A DNA stretch of 5,181 nt from CAIPVR01 sp049316905. GTDB lineage: Bacteria > Actinomycetota > Acidimicrobiia > Acidimicrobiales > Microtrichaceae. The notes under the pieces were generated by a model. The model worked only from the letters and a program-made list of their open reading frames with translations, had not been told where the DNA came from and made no database searches. The translations under genes and the position numbers were made by a program. Of this stretch, positions 1 through 5,181 are shown in pieces. The DNA is taken from NCBI GenBank assembly GCA_049316905.1, contig JBMOJH010000159.1, positions 1 through 5,181 on the forward strand, in the 5' to 3' direction. Numbering within the stretch: the first letter of the stretch is position 1; each line of letters starts with the position of its first letter.

Positions 1-147
1 GCCGCGCTGCCCGAGGTGGCGGAGCCCGCGCTCGCGAGCGCGTTGGTGGCCGACCACGTCCTGGGCCACGCCGTGCGGAGTTCGGCCGTCGCCCCGGCGG
101 CAGTGGCCGGGGGAGCGCTGCGGCTCCTCGGTGAGCCCGCCTCCTGA
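1..147 (+). CDS. C-terminal fragment of an unrecognised protein (partial at left edge)
   Basis: The reading frame is open from base 1 and ends at TGA 145-147, leaving 48 residues that finish ALRLLGEPAS. About 44 of the 48 codons end in G or C, the same bias as the confident genes downstream, and this supports real coding on this strand although the other two + frames are also mostly open. The visible tail is rich in Ala, Val and Leu and probably helical, with one His/Asp-containing stretch (VADHVLGHAVR). There is no catalytic motif, signal peptide or clear membrane segment. I do not recognise the family; a helical C-terminal domain such as that of a TetR-type regulator would look like this, but that is a guess. 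The start is outside the window. Tandem hairpins follow about 20 bases after the stop, so it may be the last gene of its transcript. Confidence 0.65.
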   Translation, partial: AALPEVAEPALASALVADHVLGHAVRSSAVAPAAVAGGALRLLGEPAS

Positions 148-169
148 GGCCGACCCCCTCGGACCGGGG

Positions 170-202
170 CGCCGGAGTCCGGCGACCCGAACGCTGTTCG
201 GG
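170..202 (+). terminator. Tandem hairpins after upstream gene, possible U-tract-less terminator
   Basis: Two perfect stem-loops sit side by side, starting 22 bases after the TGA of the upstream gene. The first pairs CGCCGG (170-175) with CCGGCG (179-184) around a 3-base loop. The second pairs CCCGAAC (186-192) with GTTCGGG (196-202) around GCT. Only one base separates them. No run of T follows, so this is not a canonical intrinsic terminator. GC-rich actinobacteria are often credited with hairpin terminators that lack a U-tract, and the position fits. The termination role is inferred from position and structure only. Confidence 0.4.
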
Positions 203-258
203 GAGTGCACAGCGTGCGATGCGGTCCGAGGGCAGTCACGGAGAGTGGTGATCCGAAC

Positions 259-286
259 ACTTGCGCGGGCAGTGGCGCGCGCAAGT
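259..286. repeat. 9-bp perfect inverted repeat with 10-base loop
   Basis: ACTTGCGCG (259-267) is exactly complementary to CGCGCAAGT (278-286), with a 10-base spacer. It lies in the middle of the non-coding stretch, more than 100 bases after the upstream stop and about 275 bases before the ligase ATG. It could be the binding site of a dimeric regulator, such as a TetR-type protein, or an RNA hairpin. Nothing in the sequence chooses between these, and no T-run follows it. Confidence 0.4.
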
Positions 287-411
287 ATGAACGGGACGTG
301 AAGCGGGGTCATCGGGTCCTGTCCTCGTCACAGGGGTCTGGTAACACTGCGTCCGGAGGAGAAGGGCTCGGTGCTCCACCGCCCCAGGGGTACCGCACGC
401 ATCTCGTCCCC

Positions 412-490
412 CGGGCCCCGGTCCAGTCCAATGGTGCTCGCCCCGCACCGGACCGGACCGGGGCCCGCTTCCTTTGCGGTCGGGCCCCGG
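412..490. repeat. Competing inverted repeats upstream of the acyl-CoA synthetase
   Basis: Arm 1 (412-429) pairs with arm 2 (450-467) over 18 positions with a single mismatch (A425 against C454), and 13 of these pairs are consecutive and perfect; the loop is 20 bases. A third element, CGGGCCCCGG at 481-490, is identical to 412-421 and pairs perfectly over 10 bp with 458-467 around a 13-base loop. Arm 2 can therefore pair with either arm 1 or arm 3 but not both, which is the geometry of an attenuator or switch. No T-run follows either hairpin. If transcription of the ligase starts at its ATG (see the -10 box at 549-554), these repeats would be DNA operator sites or belong to a longer transcript. 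Confidence 0.5.
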
Positions 491-548
491 CTCCACCAGC
501 GATCTGATTCCCGATACTCGTGTCGGGCACGGACCCGCCCCCGGCGGC

Positions 549-554
549 TACGTT
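549..554 (+). promoter_or_regulatory. -10-like box for leaderless transcription of the acyl-CoA synthetase
   Basis: TACGTT fits the actinobacterial TAnnnT -10 pattern and ends 6 bases before the ATG at 561, so a transcript starting 7 bases downstream of the box would begin at the A of the start codon. No Shine-Dalgarno sequence precedes this ATG, which agrees with leaderless translation. I see no convincing -35 hexamer 16-18 bases upstream. The arrangement, GCTACG then T and CCGCC before ATG, closely matches that in front of the ABC-F gene (2412-2429). Confidence 0.5.
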
Positions 555-560
555 CCCGCC

Positions 561-2237
561 ATGGCCGAACGTCCCGACCCTGCCCCGCCCACTGCGTCAG
601 GGGGGCTCACGTTCAACATCGCGGACCTCTGGGAGGCCGTGAGCGACCGGGTCGCCGACCGGGAGGCGCTGGTCGTGGGCGAGCGGCGCCTGACCTACGG
701 CCAGCTCGAGGAGCGCGCCAACCGTCTGGCGAACCACCTGGCCTCGGTCGGCGTGGGTCCCGGCGACTTCGTCGGCTGCCACCTGTCGAACTGCAGCGAG
801 TACCTCGAGGCCCTGCTCGCGTGCTTCAAGCTGCGCGCCGTGCCGGTCAACGTGAACTACCGGTACGTCGCCGACGAGCTCCGCCACCTCTACACCGACG
901 CCGGGCTGGTGGCCACGGTGGTGCACCGTGCCTTCGCCCCGGCCGTGGCCGAGATCGCCGGCGACCTCCCGGCGCTGCGGCACACGCTGCTCGTGGAGGA
1001 CGGCTCCACGGCGGAGGTCGACCTCGGCGCGCTGCCCGGCGCGGTCCGCTACGACGATGCGCTCGCGGCCGCGGCGGCGGATCGGCCCGTGGTGCCCGAG
1101 CGCGGGGATGACGACCTCTACGTCATCTACACCGGCGGCACGACCGGCCTGCCCAAGGGCGTGGTGTGGCGCATGGGCGACGCGTTCTTCGGCTGCCTCG
1201 GCGGCGGCGACCCGATGCGGATGAGCGGCCCGGTCGAGCGGCCCGAGGAGGTCCTCGACCGGCTCATCGACTTCGATTTCGTGTTCTACGCGCTCGCGCC
1301 CCTGATGCACGCGGCGGCCCAGTGGGTCAGCTTCATGTGGTTCCTGTCGGGCGCCAGGGTGGTGCTGCACCAGGGCCCGTTCGACGCCGGCCAGGTGTGG
1401 CGGACGATCGAGGCCGAGAAGGTCTCGACGACCACCGTGGTGGGGGACGCGATGGCCCGTCCGCTCTGCGACGACTGGGACGCCAACGGCCCCTACGACG
1501 TGGCGTCGCTCTTCGCCTTCTCGAACGGCGGTGCGCCCCTGTCGGTGGCCACCAAGGAGCGCCTGCAGGCGATGCTGCCCAACTGCGTGCTCACCGACGG
1601 GTTCGGCTCCTCCGAGACCGGCATCCAGGGCAGCCAGCGGCTCCAGCCGGGGGAGTCCGCATCGGCCAACGCCCGCTTCGACAACGTGGTGGAGGGCACG
1701 GTGGTGCTCGACGAGCAGCAGTGCAGGGTGGAGCCGGGCAGCGGCGTGGTGGGGCGCGTGGCGCACAGCGGCCACCTGCCCCTCCGCTACCACAACGCCC
1801 CGGAGAAGACCGCCGAGACCTTCGTGGAGATCGACGGCACCCGCTACGTCATCAGCGGGGACATGGCGACGGTGGAGGCCGACGGGTCGGTGACGCTCCT
1901 GGGCCGGGGGTCGCAGTGCATCAACACCGGCGGGGAGAAGGTGTACCCCGAGGAGGTGGAGAGCGTCCTGAAGGGCCACCCGGCGGTGTACGACATCCTG
2001 GTGGTCGGTGTGCCCCACGAGCGCTGGGGCGAGCAGGTCACCGCCGTGGTGCAGCCGGTGCCGGGGGTGGAGCCGGACCTCGAGTCGCTGCGGGAGTTCG
2101 GCCGGGCGTCCCTCGCGGGGTACAAGCTGCCCCGCTCGCTGGTGGTCGTGGACGCGGTCGTGCGGTCGCCGGCGGGCAAGGCGGACTACCGGTGGGCGCG
2201 CACGACGGCCACCGACGCGGCGGGCTCACCCGCCTGA
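561..2237 (+). CDS. AMP-forming acyl-CoA synthetase, FadD19-like
   Basis: Cytosolic adenylate-forming ligase (ANL superfamily), 558 residues, a usual length for the family. It would activate a carboxylic acid with ATP to an acyl-adenylate and transfer it to CoA. The ATP-binding loop YTGGTTGLPKG is at 190-200. The second adenylation motif TDGFGSSETG is at 345-354 with Glu352. The ribose-binding Asp is D434 in SGD. The hinge region GRGSQCINTGGEKVYPEEVE is at 448-467. The catalytic lysine is K540 in SPAGKADY. All key residues are present, so it should be active. The N-terminus (FNIADLWEAV, then LTYGQLEERANRLANHL) and overall motif wording resemble mycobacterial FadD19, a steroid side-chain CoA ligase, as I recall it; the true substrate (fatty acid, steroid side chain or other) cannot be read here. 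ATG 561 is preferred because FadD19-like homology begins near residue 16 and a -10-like box precedes it; an in-frame TTG at 474 would add 29 low-complexity residues. A paralogue lies at 4465-5181 on the other strand. Confidence 0.93.
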   Translation: MAERPDPAPPTASGGLTFNIADLWEAVSDRVADREALVVGERRLTYGQLEERANRLANHLASVGVGPGDFVGCHLSNCSEYLEALLACFKLRAVPVNVNYRYVADELRHLYTDAGLVATVVHRAFAPAVAEIAGDLPALRHTLLVEDGSTAEVDLGALPGAVRYDDALAAAAADRPVVPERGDDDLYVIYTGGTTGLPKGVVWRMGDAFFGCLGGGDPMRMSGPVERPEEVLDRLIDFDFVFYALAPLMHAAAQWVSFMWFLSGARVVLHQGPFDAGQVWRTIEAEKVSTTTVVGDAMARPLCDDWDANGPYDVASLFAFSNGGAPLSVATKERLQAMLPNCVLTDGFGSSETGIQGSQRLQPGESASANARFDNVVEGTVVLDEQQCRVEPGSGVVGRVAHSGHLPLRYHNAPEKTAETFVEIDGTRYVISGDMATVEADGSVTLLGRGSQCINTGGEKVYPEEVESVLKGHPAVYDILVVGVPHERWGEQVTAVVQPVPGVEPDLESLREFGRASLAGYKLPRSLVVVDAVVRSPAGKADYRWARTTATDAAGSPA

Positions 2238-2244
2238 GGCGGGT
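2228..2244 (+). terminator. Hairpin straddling the ligase stop codon, possible terminator
   Basis: ACCCGCC (2228-2234) pairs perfectly with GGCGGGT (2238-2244), and the loop is exactly the TGA stop codon at 2235-2237. The upstream GGCGGG at 2219-2224 can also pair with CCCGCC at 2229-2234 around CTCA, so two stems compete for the same arm. The 7-bp GC-rich stem is short and no T-run follows, so termination is only a possibility. It may simply reflect the base composition of the last codons. Confidence 0.35.
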
Positions 2245-2311
2245 TCATGCGCAAGTAACGGAGCGGGCACGGCGCCGAAACGGCGGCCCCGTACCTTGGG
2301 CGTCACCTCAG

Positions 2312-2349
2312 GTCCCCGGCCGGACGAGGTGGGTCGGCCGGCCGGGGAC
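2312..2349. repeat. 12-bp perfect inverted repeat between the ligase and ABC-F genes
   Basis: GTCCCCGGCCGG (2312-2323) is exactly complementary to CCGGCCGGGGAC (2338-2349), with a 14-base spacer. It lies 75 bases after the ligase stop and about 63 bases before the -10-like box of the ABC-F gene. It is a strong GC-rich hairpin with no T-run after it (AACGGGG follows). It may be the real 3' end of the ligase transcript or an operator. The spacer 2238-2426 holds no gene that I can support. Confidence 0.45.
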
Positions 2350-2381
2350 AACGGGGCCGCTCCCGACCTGTGCCCCCTGCA

Positions 2382-2401
2382 GGCCGGGGGCGGCCCCGGC
2401 C
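2382..2401. repeat. 8-bp stem with tetraloop just upstream of the ABC-F promoter box
   Basis: GGCCGGGG (2382-2389) pairs perfectly with CCCCGGCC (2394-2401) around the loop GCGG. It ends 11 bases before the TACGGT box at 2413-2418 and so covers the place where a -35 element would sit. It could influence promoter recognition or bind a regulator, but stems like this are common by chance in DNA this rich in GC. Confidence 0.3.
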
Positions 2402-2412
2402 CCTGTCCCCGC

Positions 2413-2418
2413 TACGGT
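2413..2418 (+). promoter_or_regulatory. -10-like box for leaderless transcription of the ABC-F gene
   Basis: TACGGT fits TAnnnT and ends 8 bases before the ATG at 2427. The surrounding GCTACGGTGCCGCCCGATG closely resembles the GCTACGTTCCCGCCATGG in front of the ligase. No Shine-Dalgarno sequence precedes the ATG and no -35 match is evident. This suggests that the ABC-F gene is transcribed from its own promoter with little or no 5' leader, and not only by read-through from the ligase. Confidence 0.45.
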
Positions 2419-2426
2419 GCCGCCCG

Positions 2427-4421
2427 ATGATCTCGGCCTCCGGTCTGTCCGTCGCCCACGGGGGCCGCACCCTGTTCACCGACGTGTCGCTCCGGCTGGT
2501 GCCCGGGCGCCGGGTCGCCCTCGTCGGCGGCAACGGCGTGGGCAAGACCACGCTCCTGGAGATCGTCGTGGGTCTGCGCCGCCCCGACACCGGTGAGGTG
2601 CACGTCGCCAAGGGCTCGCGGCTCGGCTACCTGCCCCAGGAGCTCACCGAACAGGTCGACGGCAGCGTGCTCGACGAGGTGCTGCGGGGCGCGGCCCACG
2701 TGACCGACCTCCAGGACCGCCTCGACCGCCTGGCCGACGACGTGGCCGCCACCGCGCCGGGCGGGGCCGACGAGGACGCGGACGCCCACGCCCACGCGCT
2801 CGCCGCCTACGGCGAGGTGCTCCACCGGTTCGAGACCCTCGGCGGCTACGGCGTGGAGGCCGAGGCGCGGCGGGTGCTGCACGGCCTGGGCTTCACCGAC
2901 GCGGACGGCGACCGGCCGGTGCGGGAGCTGTCCGGCGGCTGGCGCATGCGGGTGGCCCTCGCTCGCCTCATGCTCTCCGCCCCCGACCTGCTGGTGCTCG
3001 ACGAGCCCACCAACCATCTCGACGTGGAGTCCGTGGCGTGGCTCGAGCAGTACCTGCAGTCCTGGCCGGGCGCGATCCTGTTCGTGAGCCACGACCGCGA
3101 CTTCCTCGATGCAGTGGCCGAGCGCGTGGTGGAGGTCGCCGGCGGTCGCGCCACCGAGTACGTGGGGGGATTCGCCGAGTTCGTGGTGCAGCGCGAGGAG
3201 CGTCTGGCCGCGCAGGAGGCCGCCGCCGCGGCCCAGCAGCGCCAGGTGGCGCAGGTGGAGCGGTTCGTCGAGCGGTTCCGCTACAAGGCCACGAAGGCCA
3301 GGCAGGTGCAGAGCCGGCTCAAGACCCTCGAGCGCCTCGAGCGCATCGAGGCCCCGGACCGGGCCGAGCAGAAGGCGCGCTTCGCGTTCCCGCCGCCGCG
3401 GCGCAGCTCGCGGGTGGTGGTCGAGGCCGAGGGTGCCGCCGTGGAGTTCGAGGACGGCGTGCCGGTGCTCTCGGGCGTGGACCTGGTGGTCGAGCGCGGT
3501 CAGAAGGTGGCCCTCGTCGGGCCCAACGGGGCGGGCAAGACCACGCTGGTGCGGCTCCTGCTCGGCGAGCTCACCCCCTCGGCGGGCCGGGTGCAGCTCG
3601 GCGCGAACGTCGACGTCGCAACCTTCGCCCAGCACCAGGTGGACGCGCTGCGCTTCGACCGCACCGTGCTGGAGGAGCTGCGGGCCGCGGTCGGTGACGA
3701 GCACGGCCGCAACCTCCGGAGCGTGCTCGGCGGGTTCGGCTTCCGCGGCGAGGCGGTGGACCGGAAGGTGGGCGACCTGTCGGGCGGCGAACGGACCCGC
3801 CTGGCCCTGGCCTGCACGATGGTGAACCCGGTCAACCTGCTGGTGCTCGACGAGCCGACGAACCACCTCGACCTGGCGAGTTGCGACGTGCTCGAGGACG
3901 CGCTCGTGGCCTACCCGGGCACGGTCCTCCTCGTCACACACGACCGCTACCTCATCCGCCGCGTGGCCGAGGCGCTGGTGGTGGTGCGCGACGGCCGGGC
4001 CACCTACCACCCGGGTGTCGACGAGGAGCTGCTCGCGCCGTCACCCGGCTCCGCGAGTGCCTCCCCGTCGGCGCCCGTGGGCCGCGCATCGCCCGCGTCC
4101 GGCGACGCCGCCGGTGATCCCGGACCCGGCCGACGGGAGAACCGCGCCGACCAGCGCCGCCGGACCGCGGCCGAGCGTCAGGCCGCCCAACGCGGGACGA
4201 AGGAACTGCGCAAGGCCGTCACCCGGCTCGAGCGCCAGGTGGAGAAGGCCGAGGCCCGGGTCGCCGAGCTGCACGGGCAGCTGTCGGACCCGGAGATCTA
4301 CGAGGACCACCAGCGGGTCCGCGAACTCGCGGACGAGCACGACGCCGCGGTCGCCGAGGTCGAACGGCTCACCGCGGACTGGGAGCGGGCCCAGGCCGAG
4401 CTCGACGCCGCGGCCCCCTGA
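2427..4421 (+). CDS. ABC-F family ATPase with C-terminal coiled coil (YheS/Uup-like)
   Basis: A soluble protein of 664 residues with two ATP-binding cassettes and no membrane segments, the ABC-F layout; characterised members bind the ribosomal E site and act in translation or antibiotic protection. Cassette 1: Walker A GGNGVGKTT at 34-42, Q-loop Q71, signature LSGGW at 168-172, Walker B and Glu LDEPTNHLD at 191-199 (E193), switch His222. A basic helical linker (about 255-308, with ERFRYKATKARQVQSRLK) is the P-site tRNA-interacting element of the family. Cassette 2: Walker A GPNGAGKTT at 365-373, Q402, LSGGE at 451-455, LDEPTNHLD at 474-482 (E476), H505. An Ala/Ser/Pro/Gly-rich tether (about 536-569) leads to a charged coiled coil (about 570-660, with LSDPEIYED at 619-627), like the C-termini of YheS and Uup. 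All ATPase residues are intact. ATG 2427 is chosen because MISASGLSVAHGG is a normal cassette start and a -10-like box precedes it; GTG 2370 would add 19 Pro/Arg-rich residues. The exact subfamily and any resistance role are not determinable. Confidence 0.95.
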   Translation: MISASGLSVAHGGRTLFTDVSLRLVPGRRVALVGGNGVGKTTLLEIVVGLRRPDTGEVHVAKGSRLGYLPQELTEQVDGSVLDEVLRGAAHVTDLQDRLDRLADDVAATAPGGADEDADAHAHALAAYGEVLHRFETLGGYGVEAEARRVLHGLGFTDADGDRPVRELSGGWRMRVALARLMLSAPDLLVLDEPTNHLDVESVAWLEQYLQSWPGAILFVSHDRDFLDAVAERVVEVAGGRATEYVGGFAEFVVQREERLAAQEAAAAAQQRQVAQVERFVERFRYKATKARQVQSRLKTLERLERIEAPDRAEQKARFAFPPPRRSSRVVVEAEGAAVEFEDGVPVLSGVDLVVERGQKVALVGPNGAGKTTLVRLLLGELTPSAGRVQLGANVDVATFAQHQVDALRFDRTVLEELRAAVGDEHGRNLRSVLGGFGFRGEAVDRKVGDLSGGERTRLALACTMVNPVNLLVLDEPTNHLDLASCDVLEDALVAYPGTVLLVTHDRYLIRRVAEALVVVRDGRATYHPGVDEELLAPSPGSASASPSAPVGRASPASGDAAGDPGPGRRENRADQRRRTAAERQAAQRGTKELRKAVTRLERQVEKAEARVAELHGQLSDPEIYEDHQRVRELADEHDAAVAEVERLTADWERAQAELDAAAP

Positions 4422-4423
4422 CC

Positions 4424-4473
4424 GCTTTGTGATGCTGCTGACGACACATGTGTCGTCAGCAGCATCACAAAGC
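4424..4473. terminator. Perfect 50-bp palindrome between convergent genes, probable bidirectional terminator
   Basis: Bases 4424-4448 are the exact reverse complement of 4449-4473: 25-bp arms, no mismatch and no spacer, centred on ACATGT. It begins two bases after the ABC-F stop (4419-4421) and includes the last two codons and the TGA of the - strand ligase (4465-4473). By symmetry both strands start with GCTTTGTGA, so each carries a TGA near its end. Its GC content is 13 of 25 per arm, far below the flanking genes. Position between two 3' ends makes a shared terminator the best reading. However, T's lie at the 5' foot and A's at the 3' foot, the opposite of a classical U-tract terminator, so it would have to act as a U-less hairpin or serve another purpose, such as a repeated palindromic element or protein site. 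Confidence 0.7.
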
Positions 4474-5181
4474 CGGGGATTCGACGAGCTGGTCGCCCGA
4501 CTCGGCGAGCCGCTTGGCCCAGGGGTAGTCGGGCTTGCCGGAGGGCGACCGCACGATGCTGTCCACGAGGTGCAGCTCGCGGGGCACCTTGTAGCCCGCG
4601 ATGTGCTCACGGGCGTGCTCGTTGATCTCCTCGAGGGTGACGGTGTGGCCGTCGCGCACGTGGATGACCGCCGCGACCCGCTGGCCCCAGCGCTCGTCGG
4701 GCACGCCGACCACGAGGCAGTCGAACACCGCGGGGTGGCCCTTGACGGCCTGCTCCACCTCCTCGGGGAAGATCTTCTCGCCGCCCGAGTTGATGCTCAC
4801 CGTGCCGCGGCCCAGCATCACGAGCTTCCCCTCCTCGGTCCACCGGGCGAAGTCGCCGGCCACCGCGTAGCGGGTGCCGTCGACCTCCACGAACGTCTCC
4901 GCGGTCTTCTTGGGGTCGTTGTGGTAGCCGAGCGGGATATTGCCCGAACGGGCGAGGCGGCCGATGCGGTCGTCGCCGGGGAGGATCGGCTGCAGCTGGT
5001 CGTCGAGGACCACCACGTCGCGGCCGGGGTCCACGGTGGGGCCGCCGCCCTCGATCTTCTGGCCCTTCGCGGCGTACGTGATGCCGTTGAAGCCGCCCTC
5101 GGTGGAGCCGATCGAGTCGGTGATGATCAGGTTCGGGAAGCGCTCCAGGAAGCGGTCCTTCACCGACTGGCTGAACAGCGC
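4465..5181 (-). CDS. AMP-forming acyl-CoA synthetase, C-terminal part (partial at right edge)
   Basis: The final 238 residues of a second FadD-type ligase are visible; the frame is open to the right edge, so the N-terminal half, including the ATP-binding TGGTTGxPKG loop, lies outside. Counting from the edge, ITDSIGSTEGG at 20-30 holds the adenylation-site Glu28. Further on come YHNDPKKTAETF, the AGD with its ribose-binding Asp, GRGTVSINSGGEKIFPEEVE (hinge region) and SPSGKPDY with the catalytic lysine at codon 4534-4536. The product would make acyl-CoA from a carboxylic acid, ATP and CoA in the cytosol. It is a close relative of the ligase at 561-2237: 53 of 81 residues are identical in the ungapped stretch from YHN to ERWG, by hand count. 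Wording such as ITDSIGS and SINSGGEK is nearer to mycobacterial FadD19, as I recall it, than the first ligase is. It is convergent with the ABC-F gene, and its stop lies inside the 50-bp palindrome. The GTG at 5161-5163 is an internal Val, not a start. Confidence 0.92.
   Translation of the reverse strand, partial: ALFSQSVKDRFLERFPNLIITDSIGSTEGGFNGITYAAKGQKIEGGGPTVDPGRDVVVLDDQLQPILPGDDRIGRLARSGNIPLGYHNDPKKTAETFVEVDGTRYAVAGDFARWTEEGKLVMLGRGTVSINSGGEKIFPEEVEQAVKGHPAVFDCLVVGVPDERWGQRVAAVIHVRDGHTVTLEEINEHAREHIAGYKVPRELHLVDSIVRSPSGKPDYPWAKRLAESGDQLVESPAL

Larger units (their letters stand above)
148..560. other. 413-base gene-free intergenic region rich in inverted repeats
   Basis: No convincing gene lies here. 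The frames that stay open run into the ligase gene in the wrong phase or carry Arg/Pro/Gly-rich, low-complexity translations typical of GC-rich shadow frames. What it holds is structure: two tandem hairpins just after the upstream stop (170-202), an isolated stem-loop (259-286), a set of competing inverted repeats (412-490), a small hairpin (510-514 with 523-527), and a -10-like box right before the ligase ATG. A perfect Shine-Dalgarno-like GGAGGAG occurs at 355-361, but the GTG 9 bases after it (371) opens a frame out of phase with the ligase. The region probably contains the 3' end of the upstream transcript and the control region of the ligase. Confidence 0.7.

Noticed and set aside
474..560. 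TTG at 474 as the start of the acyl-CoA synthetase
   Set aside because: It would add 29 residues unlike any ligase N-terminus and lies inside the loop of the 458-490 hairpin. ATG 561 has a -10-like box at leaderless spacing and gives a normal family length.
355..1111. GGAGGAG at 355-361 followed by GTG at 371, as a start for a 246-codon protein or leader peptide
   Set aside because: The spacing is good, but the frame is out of phase with the ligase, runs 550 bases into it without a stop (so it is not a short leader peptide), and encodes Arg/Pro/Gly-rich sequence with no domain.
597..2018. 473-codon open frame on the - strand opposite the acyl-CoA synthetase
   Set aside because: It is antisense to a gene with complete family motifs, its translation is His/Arg/Val-rich with no recognisable domain, and long antisense frames are expected in DNA with such strong G/C third-position bias.
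2370..2426. GTG at 2370 as the start of the ABC-F protein
   Set aside because: The extra 19 residues are Pro/Arg-rich, there is no ribosome binding site, and the translation would run through the proposed promoter. ATG 2427 begins a standard cassette N-terminus.
1166..2596. 476-codon + strand frame overlapping the ligase and the ABC-F start
   Set aside because: It overlaps two well-supported genes in the wrong phase and is Arg/Gly/Ala-rich without motifs.
2412..4010. 532-codon open frame on the - strand opposite the ABC-F gene
   Set aside because: This is a shadow of the ABC-F gene. The translation is His/Leu/Val-rich low complexity with no motif.
2427..4421. Reading the tandem-cassette ATPase as an ABC transporter subunit
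   Set aside because: There are no transmembrane segments and no permease gene nearby. The fused cassettes, LSGGW signature and basic ERFRYKATKARQ linker are ABC-F hallmarks.
5161..5163. GTG as the start of a short 232-residue protein on the - strand
   Set aside because: The frame stays open to the window edge, and the residues before it (ALFSQS) match the conserved ligase sequence, so this codon is an internal valine.

Overview
This 5.2 kb window is very GC-rich DNA with an almost exclusive G/C preference at third codon positions. Two of its genes start with an ATG that lies 6-8 bases downstream of a TAnnnT box and has no Shine-Dalgarno sequence. Together with FadD-type acyl-CoA ligases that resemble mycobacterial FadD19, this points to a high-GC actinobacterium. 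An Acidimicrobiia-like lineage is possible, but the sequence cannot settle the taxon.

Layout: (1) positions 1-147 hold the last 48 codons of an unrecognised + strand gene. (2) Positions 148-560 are a gene-free stretch rich in inverted repeats, ending in a probable leaderless promoter. (3) Positions 561-2237 encode a complete 558-residue AMP-forming acyl-CoA synthetase. (4) Positions 2238-2426 are a second spacer with three hairpins and another -10-like box. (5) Positions 2427-4421 encode a complete 664-residue ABC-F ATPase, a soluble tandem-cassette protein of the translation-factor type and not a transporter. (6) Positions 4424-4473 are a perfect 50-bp palindrome between convergent genes. 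(7) Positions 4465-5181 on the - strand are the C-terminal 238 residues of a second acyl-CoA synthetase that runs off the right edge.

The two ligases are clear paralogues of one FadD19-like subfamily. They face each other across the ABC-F gene, so the region looks like part of a lipid or steroid side-chain activation locus with a translation ATPase gene set between them. The ABC-F gene appears to have its own promoter and need not be functionally linked to the ligases. I see no mobile element, CRISPR array, tRNA or rRNA. The coding content is ordinary. The least explained parts are the intergenic palindrome and the competing inverted repeats upstream of the first ligase.
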